Origin: an uncultured Bacteroidaceae bacterium
Lineage (GTDB): Bacteria; Bacteroidota; Bacteroidia; Bacteroidales; Bacteroidaceae
Length of the DNA: 64,000 bases
Assembly: GCA_905234605.1 (NCBI GenBank)
Contig: CAJOIE010000002.1
Coordinates: 186,001-250,000 of the forward strand
Direction: 5' to 3'
Position 1 is the stretch's first letter. Each line of letters opens with the position of its first letter. Positions 46,542-55,842 of this stretch are shown in pieces. The notes under the pieces were generated by a model. That model was not told the DNA's origin, did no database searches, and saw only the letters and a program-made list of their open reading frames with translations. Made by a program: the position numbers and the translations under genes.

Positions 46542-46650
46542 GAGGGTGCAGGGTGACGGCATTGTGGGTGCAGGGTGTTTGGGAAGGAGGGTGCAGGGTG
46601 ATGGCGTTGTGGGTGCAGGGTGTTTGGGAATGTGGGTGCAGGGTGTTTTC
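46542..46650 (-). repeat. Intergenic repeat array D: 45-bp tandem units, each with two core repeats
   Basis: A 45-bp unit begins at 46542 and recurs at 46587 and, partially, at 46632. Each full unit contains GGGTGCAGGGTG twice (46544, 46566, 46589 and so on; spacings 22 and 23). On the minus strand the core reads CACCCTGCACCC, the strand of both flanking genes (DUF2723 ends at 46843, the deacetylase starts at 46500). The rest of the 342-bp gap holds a terminator hairpin at 46804-46833 and nothing else recognised. Confidence 0.9.
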
Positions 46651-46803
46651 TCAGGCACTGCACAGCAATGCCTCACCCGACACGGCTCCGCGAATGACAC
46701 CAAGGCACAGAAGTACTCTTGCGACGGCAGCCAACAACTCTTGCTGCGGCAGCTATATGCCCCTGCGGCAGCAGGCAACGGCGGCTGAAGGAGCGGGCTG
46801 CCA

Positions 46804-46833
46804 CTCCCTCCTCATGCCATGATGAGGAGGGAG
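46804..46833 (-). terminator. Hairpin after the DUF2723 gene
   Basis: CTCCCTCCTCAT (46804-46815) pairs perfectly with ATGAGGAGGGAG (46822-46833) around a 6-nt loop. It starts 9 nt after the DUF2723 stop on the minus strand. No T-run follows, so it may work with Rho or with array D just downstream. Confidence 0.65.
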
Positions 46834-46842
46834 GGATGCAGG

Positions 46843-49800
46843 TCAATGGTTTGCCCGCTGCTGGAAGTCGGTGAAATAGGTGCGGAGAGCCTGCTCGTAG
46901 GCCTCGTTCTGGCGGGCATCGGTCTCGTCGAGTATCTTCATGGCGTTTGAGAGCTGTATGAGGTAGTAGTAGCACTCGTCGGCACTGCGTTGCAGTTGTC
47001 GGTCGGAGAGCGAGGTGTACCATGCGCAATACTCCGATGCGTTCTTGGCCACAGCGGCCGCTATGTGGGCAGCTTCCTCCTTGTGACCCAGCGAGAGCCA
47101 TGCCTGTGCCAGCTCGAGCGAACCGCTCTGGTAGTTGTGCGGCACGGTGGCCTCGGGCACGGCCGTCTCGGCACGGCGCAGCACCTTCAGGGCCTTGTCG
47201 TTCTTGCCCTCGGCCACCAGTTGCTGTGCGAGCTGCGAGAAGAGGCGGCGGTGGGTGTAGCACATGCGCATGACAGTCTCGTCGAGGTATATGTCGGGAT
47301 TGTCGATGCCGCCGAAGCGGAAGCGGTGCATCACATTGTCGTACATGCGCTCGGTGTCGACGCGGCGACCGCTCTGCTTGGTGTTGAAGGGCGTGATGCG
47401 GTTGGCCAGACCCTCCTGCACGAAGTTGTCGCCGAGGTGGCCGTAGTTGTCGGCACCCACGGTCATGGCCACAAAGAGGGGCCGCTCCCAGTTGCAGCGT
47501 GCCAGCATCTCGTACATCATCATCTCGTTCTTGTAGACGGCACGCTTGCCACGGAGCGAGATGTGCATCACGTCGGGTATGCTGTCGCCGGCTATCATCA
47601 TGCCGGAGCGGCGCACGGCCTCCTTGTCGATGGTGATGACGATGCTGTCGGTGGGGAATATCTGCATGTCCTTGTTGTCGCTGAGTATCCATTTCTCAAT
47701 GATGGTGGACAGCTCGTAGGGGTTCTCGCCGAGCAGCTGGCGCATGAGTATGGGGTCGTCCTTATAGTAGTCGATGGCCTGTTCGAGTGTGCCTGGCGAG
47801 ACACGTATGCCTTCGCGCGTGCCGGCCACATACTGGAGGCGCGACCATGAGATAGGCACCGAAGGCGAGTCGTAGGCAGGGCGCCGCATCTGGTCGATGT
47901 ACCAGTCGGTCTGCAAATAGGAGAGGTTGCACACGCGGGCATCGGTGCGCACGCCCTCCGTCTCCTGGTTATACCATAGAGGGAAGGTGTCGTTGTCGCC
48001 GTTGGTGAAGATGATGGGATTGCCCTCCTGGGGGAGGCTCTGGAGATAGTTCTGGCCGAAGTCGCGGCAGGTGTAGCGGCCGCTGCGGTCGTGGTCGTCC
48101 CATGTCTGCGACACCATCTGCACCGGCACGAGCAGTGCCAGCACGGCCACGGCGGCTCCGAGCACGGCCTTGCCCGTGCGGCGGCTGAGGAAGTCGGCAA
48201 TGGCTGCGGCTCCCAGACCAATCCAGATGGCAAAGGCATAGAAGGAGCCCGCGTAGGCATAGTCGCGCTCACGCGGCTGCGAAGGTGTCTGGTTGAGGTA
48301 GAACACGATGGCCAGTCCAGTCATGAAGAAGAGGAAGAACACCACCCAGAACTGCTTCACGCCCTTCTCCTCGTCGGTCTCTGTGCCCTTGGCACACTGC
48401 CAGAAGAGTCCCAGCAGTCCGAGCAGCAGCGGCAGGCAGTAGAACACGTTGCGGCCTTTGTTGTTGAGCAGTTCCGAAGGCATCTTGCTCTGGTCGTTCA
48501 AGCGCAGGTTGTCGAGGAATGGTATGCCCGTAATCCAGTTGCCATGCTCGAGCTCGCCGTTGCCCTGTATGTCGTTCTGTCGTCCGGCGAAGTTCCACAT
48601 GAAGTAGCGCCAGTACATGAAGTTGACCTGATAGGAGAGGAAGAAGCGCAGGTTCTCCATCTGTGTGGGCACCTTCACCATGATGTGCTCGCCGCAGCGG
48701 TCGAAAGGCACGTTGGTGCCCTTGACGCCTCCCATCCATGCCTCGTAGGCCTCGGCGTGGCGGTCGGAGTACATGCGTGGGAAGAGCATGTTCTGTGCAA
48801 AGACATACTCCAGGTCGTAGCGCTGCACCTCGTAGCGGTCGGGCTCGTCGGGCGACGCCTTCTCCTTGCGCTGGTAGACGGGTGCGCCTTCCTTGGAGAC
48901 AGGCACGCAGTAGCCACCCTCAGTCTTGAGCTTCACCTGCGAGGTGTAGGCCTGCCCGTAGAATAGCGGACGTGAGCCATACTGCTCGCGGTTGAGGTAT
49001 GTGCCGAGCGTGAAGATGTCCTCGGGCGAGTTCTGGTCCATGGGCGTATTGGCCGTTGAGCGTATGACGATGACGGCATACGATGAGTAGCCTATCATTA
49101 TCATGAGCATGCAGAGGAGGGATGTGTTCATCACCCTCGCCGTGACCACGTTGCGGCCTTCACGACGCCACCGTAGCAGCGCGTAGAGGGCTCCGAGCAC
49201 TATCATGCCTATGAGCACGCTGGTCCATCCGTAGCCATAGAAGGGGATGCCGAGCAGGCCCGCGCTGCACACAAATGCAATGTTGGCACGCTGACGGCTG
49301 CGGCCCGCCATGGTCTCATAGATGGCCCACAGCACCACGGCTATGAGCACCACGATGTAGACAATGAGACCCGTGTTGAAGGGCATGTTGAGATGGTTCA
49401 CGAAGAGCAGCTCAAACCATCCGCCCACCTTGACGATGCCCGGCACTATGCCATAGAGCACAGCGGCCACCAGCACGAAGGAGCCAAGCAGGGCCATGAT
49501 GCTGCCGCGCAGGTTGGCCGTGGGCACACGCTTGAAATAGTAGATGAGCACGAGTGCGGGCAGGCACAACAGGTTGAGCAGGTGCACACCGATGGAGAGG
49601 CCTGTGAGGTAGGCAATAAGGATGAGCCAGCGGTCGGACTGCGGCTTGTCGGCATTATCCTCCCACTTGAGCATCAGCCAGAACACCACGGCGGTGAAGA
49701 GGCTGGAGTAGGCATACACCTCGCCCTCGACGGCCGAATACCAGAATGTGTCGCTCCAGGCATAAGCCAGTGCGCCAGTCATGGCTGCTGTCTCAATGAC

Positions 49801-50163
49801 CACGAGCTGCCACCACGAGCGCACCCAACCGTCGGCACACAGCAGGCGGCGTGCCAGGTGGCTGATGGTCCAGAAGAGGAACATGATGCATGCTGCACTG
49901 AGCAGGGCATTCATCACGTTGACCATGAGGGCCACCTTGGCAGGGTCGGAGGTGAGCTGCGTGAAGAGGTTGCCCGTAAGCATGAAGAAGGGTGCTCCTG
50001 GCGGATGGCCCACCTCGAGCTTGTAGGCCGTGGTGATGAACTCGGGGCAGTCCCAGAAGGATGCCGTGGGCTCCACCGTAGAGCAGTAGGTGAATGCTGC
50101 TATGGCAAAGGCCAGCCACCCGAGCAGGTTGTCGACTAAGCGGAAATGCTTCAGTGGTGTCAT
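46843..50163 (-). CDS. DUF2723 (TMEM260-like) large membrane glycosyltransferase-like protein
   Basis: The 1106-residue product has about 12 membrane segments in the first 620 residues and a soluble C-terminal half with helical TPR-like repeats. The N-terminal signature YCSTVEPTASFWDCPEFI and GHPPGAPFFMLTGNLF define DUF2723. The human relative TMEM260 is a protein O-mannosyltransferase of GT-C fold, so a role in protein O-glycosylation at the inner membrane is a reasonable inference; Bacteroidales have general O-glycosylation. A -7 box lies 55 bp upstream and a hairpin follows the stop. It stands alone as a transcript. Confidence 0.85.
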   Translation of the reverse strand: MTPLKHFRLVDNLLGWLAFAIAAFTYCSTVEPTASFWDCPEFITTAYKLEVGHPPGAPFFMLTGNLFTQLTSDPAKVALMVNVMNALLSAACIMFLFWTISHLARRLLCADGWVRSWWQLVVIETAAMTGALAYAWSDTFWYSAVEGEVYAYSSLFTAVVFWLMLKWEDNADKPQSDRWLILIAYLTGLSIGVHLLNLLCLPALVLIYYFKRVPTANLRGSIMALLGSFVLVAAVLYGIVPGIVKVGGWFELLFVNHLNMPFNTGLIVYIVVLIAVVLWAIYETMAGRSRQRANIAFVCSAGLLGIPFYGYGWTSVLIGMIVLGALYALLRWRREGRNVVTARVMNTSLLCMLMIMIGYSSYAVIVIRSTANTPMDQNSPEDIFTLGTYLNREQYGSRPLFYGQAYTSQVKLKTEGGYCVPVSKEGAPVYQRKEKASPDEPDRYEVQRYDLEYVFAQNMLFPRMYSDRHAEAYEAWMGGVKGTNVPFDRCGEHIMVKVPTQMENLRFFLSYQVNFMYWRYFMWNFAGRQNDIQGNGELEHGNWITGIPFLDNLRLNDQSKMPSELLNNKGRNVFYCLPLLLGLLGLFWQCAKGTETDEEKGVKQFWVVFFLFFMTGLAIVFYLNQTPSQPRERDYAYAGSFYAFAIWIGLGAAAIADFLSRRTGKAVLGAAVAVLALLVPVQMVSQTWDDHDRSGRYTCRDFGQNYLQSLPQEGNPIIFTNGDNDTFPLWYNQETEGVRTDARVCNLSYLQTDWYIDQMRRPAYDSPSVPISWSRLQYVAGTREGIRVSPGTLEQAIDYYKDDPILMRQLLGENPYELSTIIEKWILSDNKDMQIFPTDSIVITIDKEAVRRSGMMIAGDSIPDVMHISLRGKRAVYKNEMMMYEMLARCNWERPLFVAMTVGADNYGHLGDNFVQEGLANRITPFNTKQSGRRVDTERMYDNVMHRFRFGGIDNPDIYLDETVMRMCYTHRRLFSQLAQQLVAEGKNDKALKVLRRAETAVPEATVPHNYQSGSLELAQAWLSLGHKEEAAHIAAAVAKNASEYCAWYTSLSDRQLQRSADECYYYLIQLSNAMKILDETDARQNEAYEQALRTYFTDFQQRANH

Positions 50164-50218
50164 GGTGATAGCGTTGAAACAGTGTTGTATGTGGTTGTAG
50201 CGTTTGCCCTAAGGCGTG

Positions 50219-50226
50219 CAAATGTA
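50219..50226 (-). promoter_or_regulatory. -7 box of the DUF2723 gene
   Basis: The minus-strand sequence TACATTTG (50226 to 50219) is an exact TAnnTTTG match, 55 bp upstream of the ATG at 50163. Confidence 0.6.
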
Positions 50227-50304
50227 GGCAATTGTAGCTGTAAGACCTGTGCCACGGCGGCATAAGAGCCTCGCTGTTAACTATTTTTAGGCCGTGCCAC
50301 AGCG

Positions 50305-50766
50305 TCACAGCTGCGTCACGGCCAGGATGATGAAGGCGTAGCGCACGCCTTTGCCCAGGCATATGGTGCACGTGGAGAACCACGGGTTGGCACGCATGAA
50401 GCCCAGGGTGACCGAGACGGCACTGCCCACGAAGGGCAGGAAGCACACCAGCCCTATCCAGGCTCCGTAGTGCTCCATCCATCGCGACATCTGTGCCACA
50501 CGCTCCGGGCGCACATGCAGGTAGTGCTCTATCCACTCGATGCGTCCGAAGGTGCCTATCCAGTAGTTGAACATGGAGCCGGCGGTGTTGCCCACGGTGG
50601 CCACAAGCAGCAGGCGCAACGGGTCTAAGCCCAGCATGAGGAGCACCAGAAGCACGGCCTCGCTGCTGAAGGGCACGACACTGCCGGCGAGGAAGGCTGC
50701 CACGAACATGCCCGGATAGCCCCACGATGTGAGCATGTCAATAAGCGTATGGATTAGCTCCTGCAT
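50305..50766 (-). CDS. YqaA/DedA-like small membrane protein (VTT domain)
   Basis: The 153-residue product has four to five hydrophobic segments and the VTT/DedA-like motifs GSVVPFSSEAVLL and GNTAGSMFNYWIG, with LVCFLPFVGSAVSVTLGFMR in the second half. YqaA proteins are related to DedA lipid scramblases and flippases, but their substrate is unproven. The start lies 15 bp after the DUF4369 stop, so it is the last gene of the TPR lipoprotein - DUF4369 - YqaA operon. Confidence 0.85.
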   Translation of the reverse strand: MQELIHTLIDMLTSWGYPGMFVAAFLAGSVVPFSSEAVLLVLLMLGLDPLRLLLVATVGNTAGSMFNYWIGTFGRIEWIEHYLHVRPERVAQMSRWMEHYGAWIGLVCFLPFVGSAVSVTLGFMRANPWFSTCTICLGKGVRYAFIILAVTQL

Positions 50767-50781
50767 GTGGGTGCGGATATG

Positions 50782-51741
50782 CTATTCAGCCTCGGTGCCG
50801 ATGCGCTCCAGGACTGGCACGATGTCGTGCTGCCAGTCGGTGCCAAGGGCAGTGATGGTGGCATGGTTGTCGGTGAGTACATAGAAAGGGATGTCCACCA
50901 GCTCTATCTGCCGGCACAACGGTGTCTGCCACGAGAGCATGTAGCAACGGCTGTCGAAGTCCACGGAGTCGTGCTTGGCGGCATAGGTATAGAGCGATGC
51001 GTCTATGTCGAGACTCACACTCAGCGGCACGGGGCGCAATGAGTCGGGCACGGCGGTCATGTCACGGAGCCGCCGGCGCAGCTCAATGAGGTGGTCGCGG
51101 CTGTCGCGCTTCCATGCCGCCCACACCACAAGCAGGCGCGGCCGCCCTTCTGCCACAAGATGGATGGTGTCGGCATCAGGAGCGAATACATCGGGGGGCA
51201 GGAGCACATCGGGCAGTTGGCCGCCGAGGCGCAGGCTCGACACCTGCGCACGCCTCGCTAACAGCTGGTGCTGGAGGTAGAGCCCGACGGTGCTCTCTGG
51301 GCTGGCTTCCACGTATGCCTCCATGGCACGCTGCATGCTGTCGGGCGAGGCGTCGAGGTTAGCGAGGCGGAAGCGTGTGAGCTCCTCGTTGTCGTGTGTG
51401 CCGCCTACGCTGATGGCACGCAGGTGCGAGGCATCGCCCTGCATGTGCACATGCTTGCCGCCACGGGCAAACACCACCTGCTCGCTGTGGTTGGGGTAGA
51501 CGACAAAGAGAGTAGCCTCGCCCTGAAGCGGCATGCGCCAGTCGAAGCGTCCCTCCTCGAGGTGAAGGGTGTCGATGCGTGGCAGCGACCCGTCGGTGGC
51601 ATAGACATAGAAGTCGGCCTCGTGCAAGCCTTCCACCTCACCAGAGAGACGGAACTCTGTCTTGCTTTGGCACGAAGAGAGCGCGGCCATGGCCATGACC
51701 ATGAGCGCGCTCACGCATATACACTTGGAGTGGCGTAGCAT
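50782..51741 (-). CDS. DUF4369 lipoprotein with thioredoxin-like domain lacking the CXXC motif
   Basis: The 319-residue product has a lipobox (LSSC, C24) when started at 51741; an ATG at 51771 would add ten residues before the signal. Residues about 27-130 form a DUF4369 beta domain (FRLSGEVEGLHEADFYVY). The C-terminal half is thioredoxin-like (RLLVVWAAWKRDSRDHL and a cis-Pro-like VDIPFYVL), but the CXXC position reads WKRDS, so it cannot be a normal disulfide oxidoreductase. It lies 40 bp after the TPR/OmpA-like lipoprotein gene in one operon. Role unknown, probably an envelope sensor or scaffold. Confidence 0.78.
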   Translation of the reverse strand: MLRHSKCICVSALMVMAMAALSSCQSKTEFRLSGEVEGLHEADFYVYATDGSLPRIDTLHLEEGRFDWRMPLQGEATLFVVYPNHSEQVVFARGGKHVHMQGDASHLRAISVGGTHDNEELTRFRLANLDASPDSMQRAMEAYVEASPESTVGLYLQHQLLARRAQVSSLRLGGQLPDVLLPPDVFAPDADTIHLVAEGRPRLLVVWAAWKRDSRDHLIELRRRLRDMTAVPDSLRPVPLSVSLDIDASLYTYAAKHDSVDFDSRCYMLSWQTPLCRQIELVDIPFYVLTDNHATITALGTDWQHDIVPVLERIGTEAE

Positions 51742-51781
51742 TAGCTGTAACCCTTGATGGTGCTTGAGCACACGCTGTGTG

Positions 51782-53473
51782 CTATTGCAGCAGCTCGGCT
51801 ATCAGGGTGACATAGCGGGCAAACTCGAGGTCGCGGCGTGCACGCTCAGCCAGTGTGGCATCCTGCTGGATGGCACTCTGCAAGTGCGACACCACGCCGT
51901 CGGCATCGCCCTGACGGGCTGCCAGGACAGCGCTGAGGTAGGCCGTGTAGGCATCGGGAGCATCTACGCCGGCCAGCGTTGCGGCAGCGGCGGCATAGTC
52001 CTTGTTCAGTATCTGTGCGAGTGCGGCACTGTTGGTAGCTGCATCGGCCAGATTGCTGGCAGCGGCAGAGTAGTTGCCTTTGGCGAGATTGAGGTTGCCC
52101 AGCACCTCGCCATACGTGTTGGCCTTGGCACCCTTGGCAAGGGCGGCCTCGGCATCGTCGAGCTTACCGTTGGCAAGGGCGATGAGTGCCAGGTTGGTGG
52201 CAGCCTCGGGGCTGTTGGGATCCAGCTGGCGTGCCTTGTAGAGGTAGGACTCGGCGGTGGCGGTGTCGCCTGCACGCATGGCCAGCTTGGCAAGGTTGTT
52301 GTATGCCCGTGCGTCGGTGGGATAGAGTTGTGTGGCACGCTCATACCACTGGCGCTGGAGCTCATCGGTGCGCTGGAGTGCTGCTCCGTAGAGCAGTTCC
52401 TCGATGCCCAGCTTGGAGGCATCGGTGTTGTACTGCTCCACTATCTCGGTGTCGCTGCGGCCTATCACCTCGTAGTTGGCGATGAGGCGTGCGCGGCGCA
52501 GTTCGGGCAGCACGGCATCGGCCAGCTCCTCGTAGACGACGCTCATGTTGCGTATCTGCTGCTCACGCTCCACGGGGTCCTTGTACATCGACAGCACGCG
52601 CAGTATCACCTCCTTGTCCTGGATGTTGCTCTCGGCCACGAGCTGCTGGAAGCCCTCCCAGTCCTCGGCCGTGTAGTGGGTGTCGACATTTGTCTGGAGG
52701 TTGTTGTCGCGCAGTTGGTCGCGCACGTAGGCCGACGAGGTGTTCTGGCGCTGCTCGGCCAGACGCTCGTTGAAGTCGTAGCGGCCTTCGGGCGATGCGT
52801 AGGCACTCACCTCGATGTTGCGCAACTGCATCTGCTGCTGTGCGCTTATCTCCTTGAGTATCTTGGCGAAGTCGCGTATGCTCGTGGTGTTGAGCTCTGA
52901 TGCACGCACGTTGGCCTGGTTCACGAGGTACTTTATCTGTGCCTCCTGCTTCTGTCGTATGATGCGCTGATAGGCATCGGTGGCGGTGGCGGGTGTGGCA
53001 CTCTTGATGGTGGCAGCGAGCAGGCCTGCCGTCGACACCACGCCGTAGCCCACCTTCACGTCGGGCAGGTCGTAGTGCTTGCTGCCCTTGCGTGCATCGA
53101 AACGGAGGTAGAGGTCGCTCTGCTGAAGGGCGTCGCTGTAGGGGAACGTGGCACGGAGCGTGTAGTTGCCGCCGGCGGCGTAGGGCACCGTCGTGGCGTT
53201 GCCCTGCACCTTCTCTCCCTGGAATGTGGTGGCTGCGGATGCTATCTCGCCGCCCTCATACTTGAGCACGGGGGTGACGCGCATCACTATGTTCTTCTTC
53301 AGGTACTTCTGCGGGAAGGTGGTGCTGATGGTGGCAGGCACCTCGGCTCCCACGGCCTCGAGTGGTGTTGGTGTTACCACGACATTGTCGGCTGTGAGCG
53401 GACGCAGCTTGCCGCACGAGGTGAGCCCTATGGCTGCTGTTGCTATGACTGATAGCAGGATTGTGTTACGCAT
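51782..53473 (-). CDS. Outer-membrane-type lipoprotein with OmpA-like region and TPR repeats
   Basis: The 563-residue product has a lipobox (LTSC, C20). Residues about 22-160 are a beta-rich domain. About 215-275 contain an OmpA-like stretch (IEVSAYASPEGRYDFNERLA) of the kind that binds peptidoglycan. About 370-530 are TPR-like helices (AYNNLAKLAMRAGDTATAES and following). It may tether the outer membrane to the cell wall or act as a scaffold. The ATG at 53473 gives the lipoprotein signal; the reading frame is open further upstream through pgpH but without sense. A -7 box precedes it, and the DUF4369 and YqaA genes follow. Confidence 0.82.
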   Translation of the reverse strand: MRNTILLSVIATAAIGLTSCGKLRPLTADNVVVTPTPLEAVGAEVPATISTTFPQKYLKKNIVMRVTPVLKYEGGEIASAATTFQGEKVQGNATTVPYAAGGNYTLRATFPYSDALQQSDLYLRFDARKGSKHYDLPDVKVGYGVVSTAGLLAATIKSATPATATDAYQRIIRQKQEAQIKYLVNQANVRASELNTTSIRDFAKILKEISAQQQMQLRNIEVSAYASPEGRYDFNERLAEQRQNTSSAYVRDQLRDNNLQTNVDTHYTAEDWEGFQQLVAESNIQDKEVILRVLSMYKDPVEREQQIRNMSVVYEELADAVLPELRRARLIANYEVIGRSDTEIVEQYNTDASKLGIEELLYGAALQRTDELQRQWYERATQLYPTDARAYNNLAKLAMRAGDTATAESYLYKARQLDPNSPEAATNLALIALANGKLDDAEAALAKGAKANTYGEVLGNLNLAKGNYSAAASNLADAATNSAALAQILNKDYAAAAATLAGVDAPDAYTAYLSAVLAARQGDADGVVSHLQSAIQQDATLAERARRDLEFARYVTLIAELLQ

Positions 53474-53515
53474 AGATATAATAATGTATGATTGTTGTCT
53501 TGGCTTGAAGCGTCG

Positions 53516-53523
53516 CAAAGGTA
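53516..53523 (-). promoter_or_regulatory. -7 box of the TPR/OmpA lipoprotein operon
   Basis: The minus-strand sequence TACCTTTG (53523 to 53516) is an exact TAnnTTTG match, 42 bp upstream of the ATG at 53473 and 9 bp past the pgpH stop. Confidence 0.6.
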
Positions 53524-53532
53524 AGCAGAATA

Positions 53533-55731
53533 TCAGTGTCGCGGCTCCGTGCTGGTGTCTTTTATGTCGGCAGGTGCTGCCGTGGTGCTTCCCCGAGTAG
53601 CGTCTGTGGCACCGCTGGCGGCTGCTACGGAGGCTGTGCCGGCCGTGGCTGCCCCTTTCTGTAGCGATGGGTATGAGATGCGGGTGTGGTAGATGGTCTT
53701 GAGCTTGTCCTTGAACACTTCCTTGGCCACGCGTATGTCCTGGAAGGTGAGGGGGCACTCGGTGAAGAGGCCGTCGGCGAGCTGTCCGTCCACGATGCGC
53801 TCCACCAGCTCGCTGATGCTCTGCTCGGTGTATTCCTTCAGCGAGCGCGCCGAGGCCTCCACGGCATCGGTCATCATGAGTATGGCCTGCTCTGCTGTCT
53901 GCGGGTTGCGCCCCGGGTAGGTGAAGAGCGCGGGGTCTACGGGCACGTCGGGGGTCTTGTTTTGTGCCGAGATGTAGAAGTACTTCACCAGGCCATGTCC
54001 GTGGTGTGTCGAGATGAAGTCGCGTATGACGGTGGGCAGGCGGTAGCTGTCGGCCATCTGCTCGCCATCGCTGACATGTGCTATGATGATGCGTGCGCTC
54101 TCGGCATAGTCGAGCTTGTCGTGCGGGTTCACACCGCGCATCTGGTTCTCGGTGAAGAAGGCTGGGTTCTTCATCTTGCCTATGTCGTGGTATAGGGCTC
54201 CCGTGCGCACCAGCTGGCTCTTGGCTCCTATCTTGCGGGCCACCTCGGCGGCGAGGTTCGACACCTGTATGCTGTGCTGGAAGGTGCCCGGTGCCACTTC
54301 CGAGAGGCGGCGCAGCAACTCCCTGTTGAGGTTGGACAGCTCCACGAGGGTGACGTTGCTCGTGAACTGGAAGGCACGCTCGAGCAGGAACATCAGCGGG
54401 TAGGCAAAGAGCAGCAGTATGCCCGAGATGATGAGGTGCTTGTATATGCTCCAGTCGATGCGTGTCAGGCTGTCGCCGCCGAGGAAGGTGTGGCCGTGCA
54501 GCAGCTCGATGCTGAGGTAGAACAGTATGGCTGCCGCCGTCACCACGATGCTGGTCTTGAACAGCTGCGAGCGCTCCGAGAGCTCACGCAGTGAGTAGAT
54601 GGCCACGAGGCCTGCCACACACTGCGTGGCTATGAACTCGTAGGGGTAGCGCAGGGCTATTGCGCAGAGCATGATGGTGGCGGCATGTGCCATGAATGCT
54701 GTGCGCGAGTCCATGAACACACGCACTATGATGGGCAGCATGGCGTAGGGCACGATGTATACCGTCAGCAGCGTGTGGCTCACGAGGAAGTAGGTGACCA
54801 GCGGGTATGTCACCACCAGGCCTGCGAGCAGCGTCATGCCGCGCAGGTTGCCGAGATAGTCGCGGCGGAAGAGGTTGAGATACAGGGTGAGGCACAGCAG
54901 CACGATAAGCACATAGAGCGCCTGCCCCAGCGTCAGCAGGTTCTTCTCCTTGAAGTTGCTGCTGTGGGCTTCCTGTGCGCGGTAGTAGCTTTCCAGGATC
55001 TGCAAGGTGTGACGGGTGAGTATCTCGCCGCGGTCTATGACGCTCTGTCCGGCATAGACCACGCCTGTCGACGGCGAGAGGGAGCCTATCAGGTCGCTGC
55101 GCTGCTCGTCGCTCTTTGCCTCGTCGTAGACCAGGTTGGGCTGGATATAATGGTTAAGGTTGAGCTGCTGGAGTTGCTGGAGGCTGAGGCCGGCGCTGTC
55201 GGCTTCGGCGAGCACCTGCTCATAGGCTGTCTTCTCGGTGAGCAGGCCGCGCACCATGCGGCGCATGGACTCCGTGCCACGGTAGATGCGCACCATGGTG
55301 CAGCTGTCGTGCTCCAGCATCTGCAAGTCCCTGGTGCTGATGATGCCACGGCTGTAGACGGCGTGCAGGTGCTCGTCGACGTAGGTCCTGTAGGCTGGCG
55401 AGAGACCGCCCGAGGCCAGGCCGCGCGTGGCGTCGTGGAAGCGGGCCACCTGCGTGGCGGCCACGTCGGTATTGATGGCGAAGTAGGGCTCGTAGTAGGC
55501 CATGACGCTGTCCTGCTCACGCTGCAGCTGCTCCGCGCTCTTGAAGACGGGGAAGTCGTAGGGAGCTATGAACTGGCTGTAGGGCCATGGGCGGCCTTCG
55601 TCGAAGCTCAGTGCCGACTGGCTGCCTCTCGGCAGCGACCACACGATGACGAAGGTGGCTGCCACTGTCACCACGCACTGCGCCAGTATGCTGCGCCACG
55701 TGGGAGCTATGGAACGGTTGTATCTGCTCAT
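53533..55731 (-). CDS. PgpH-like 7TM HD-domain phosphohydrolase (probable c-di-AMP phosphodiesterase)
   Basis: The 732-residue product has an N-terminal membrane anchor (about 12-33) and an extracytoplasmic 7TMR-HDED domain (about 40-280). A seven-helix membrane region follows (about 285-460), then a cytoplasmic HD domain with [16 protein letters not shown] (HD pair) and [15 protein letters not shown] (about 480-660). PgpH proteins hydrolyse cyclic di-AMP; I infer the same here from domain order. The last 40 residues are a low-complexity Ala/Thr/Gly tail. The -7 box lies 11 bp upstream of the ATG. Confidence 0.87.
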   Translation of the reverse strand: MSRYNRSIAPTWRSILAQCVVTVAATFVIVWSLPRGSQSALSFDEGRPWPYSQFIAPYDFPVFKSAEQLQREQDSVMAYYEPYFAINTDVAATQVARFHDATRGLASGGLSPAYRTYVDEHLHAVYSRGIISTRDLQMLEHDSCTMVRIYRGTESMRRMVRGLLTEKTAYEQVLAEADSAGLSLQQLQQLNLNHYIQPNLVYDEAKSDEQRSDLIGSLSPSTGVVYAGQSVIDRGEILTRHTLQILESYYRAQEAHSSNFKEKNLLTLGQALYVLIVLLCLTLYLNLFRRDYLGNLRGMTLLAGLVVTYPLVTYFLVSHTLLTVYIVPYAMLPIIVRVFMDSRTAFMAHAATIMLCAIALRYPYEFIATQCVAGLVAIYSLRELSERSQLFKTSIVVTAAAILFYLSIELLHGHTFLGGDSLTRIDWSIYKHLIISGILLLFAYPLMFLLERAFQFTSNVTLVELSNLNRELLRRLSEVAPGTFQHSIQVSNLAAEVARKIGAKSQLVRTGALYHDIGKMKNPAFFTENQMRGVNPHDKLDYAESARIIIAHVSDGEQMADSYRLPTVIRDFISTHHGHGLVKYFYISAQNKTPDVPVDPALFTYPGRNPQTAEQAILMMTDAVEASARSLKEYTEQSISELVERIVDGQLADGLFTECPLTFQDIRVAKEVFKDKLKTIYHTRISYPSLQKGAATAGTASVAAASGATDATRGSTTAAPADIKDTSTEPRH

Positions 55732-55742
55732 AATGATGAAGA

Positions 55743-55750
55743 CAAAGGTA
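55743..55750 (-). promoter_or_regulatory. -7 box of the pgpH-like gene
   Basis: The minus-strand sequence TACCTTTG (55750 to 55743) is an exact TAnnTTTG match, ending 11 bp before the ATG at 55731, implying a very short leader. Confidence 0.55.
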
Positions 55751-55796
55751 GTGCTTTTTGCACAAGGCAGTGGCGCATAAGTTGGAATAAGTTGCT

Positions 55797-55804
55797 TACT
55801 TTTG
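55797..55804 (+). promoter_or_regulatory. -7 box of gltX
   Basis: TACTTTTG is an exact TAnnTTTG match, 38 bp upstream of the gltX ATG at 55843. It shares the divergent intergenic region with the pgpH-like gene. Confidence 0.65.
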
Positions 55805-55842
55805 CGCGCGAAACACTAACGCTATCACTCTCACTTAGCACG

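Noticed and set aside
46542-46650. Array D as a CRISPR
   Set aside because: Core repeats are about 12 bp with 10-11 bp between them, the larger 45-bp units are copies of each other, and no cas genes are present.
54685-55842. In-frame open extension of gltX of nearly 390 codons upstream
   Set aside because: It is antisense to the pgpH-like gene, and gltX starts at its conserved [17 protein letters not shown] after a -7 box.
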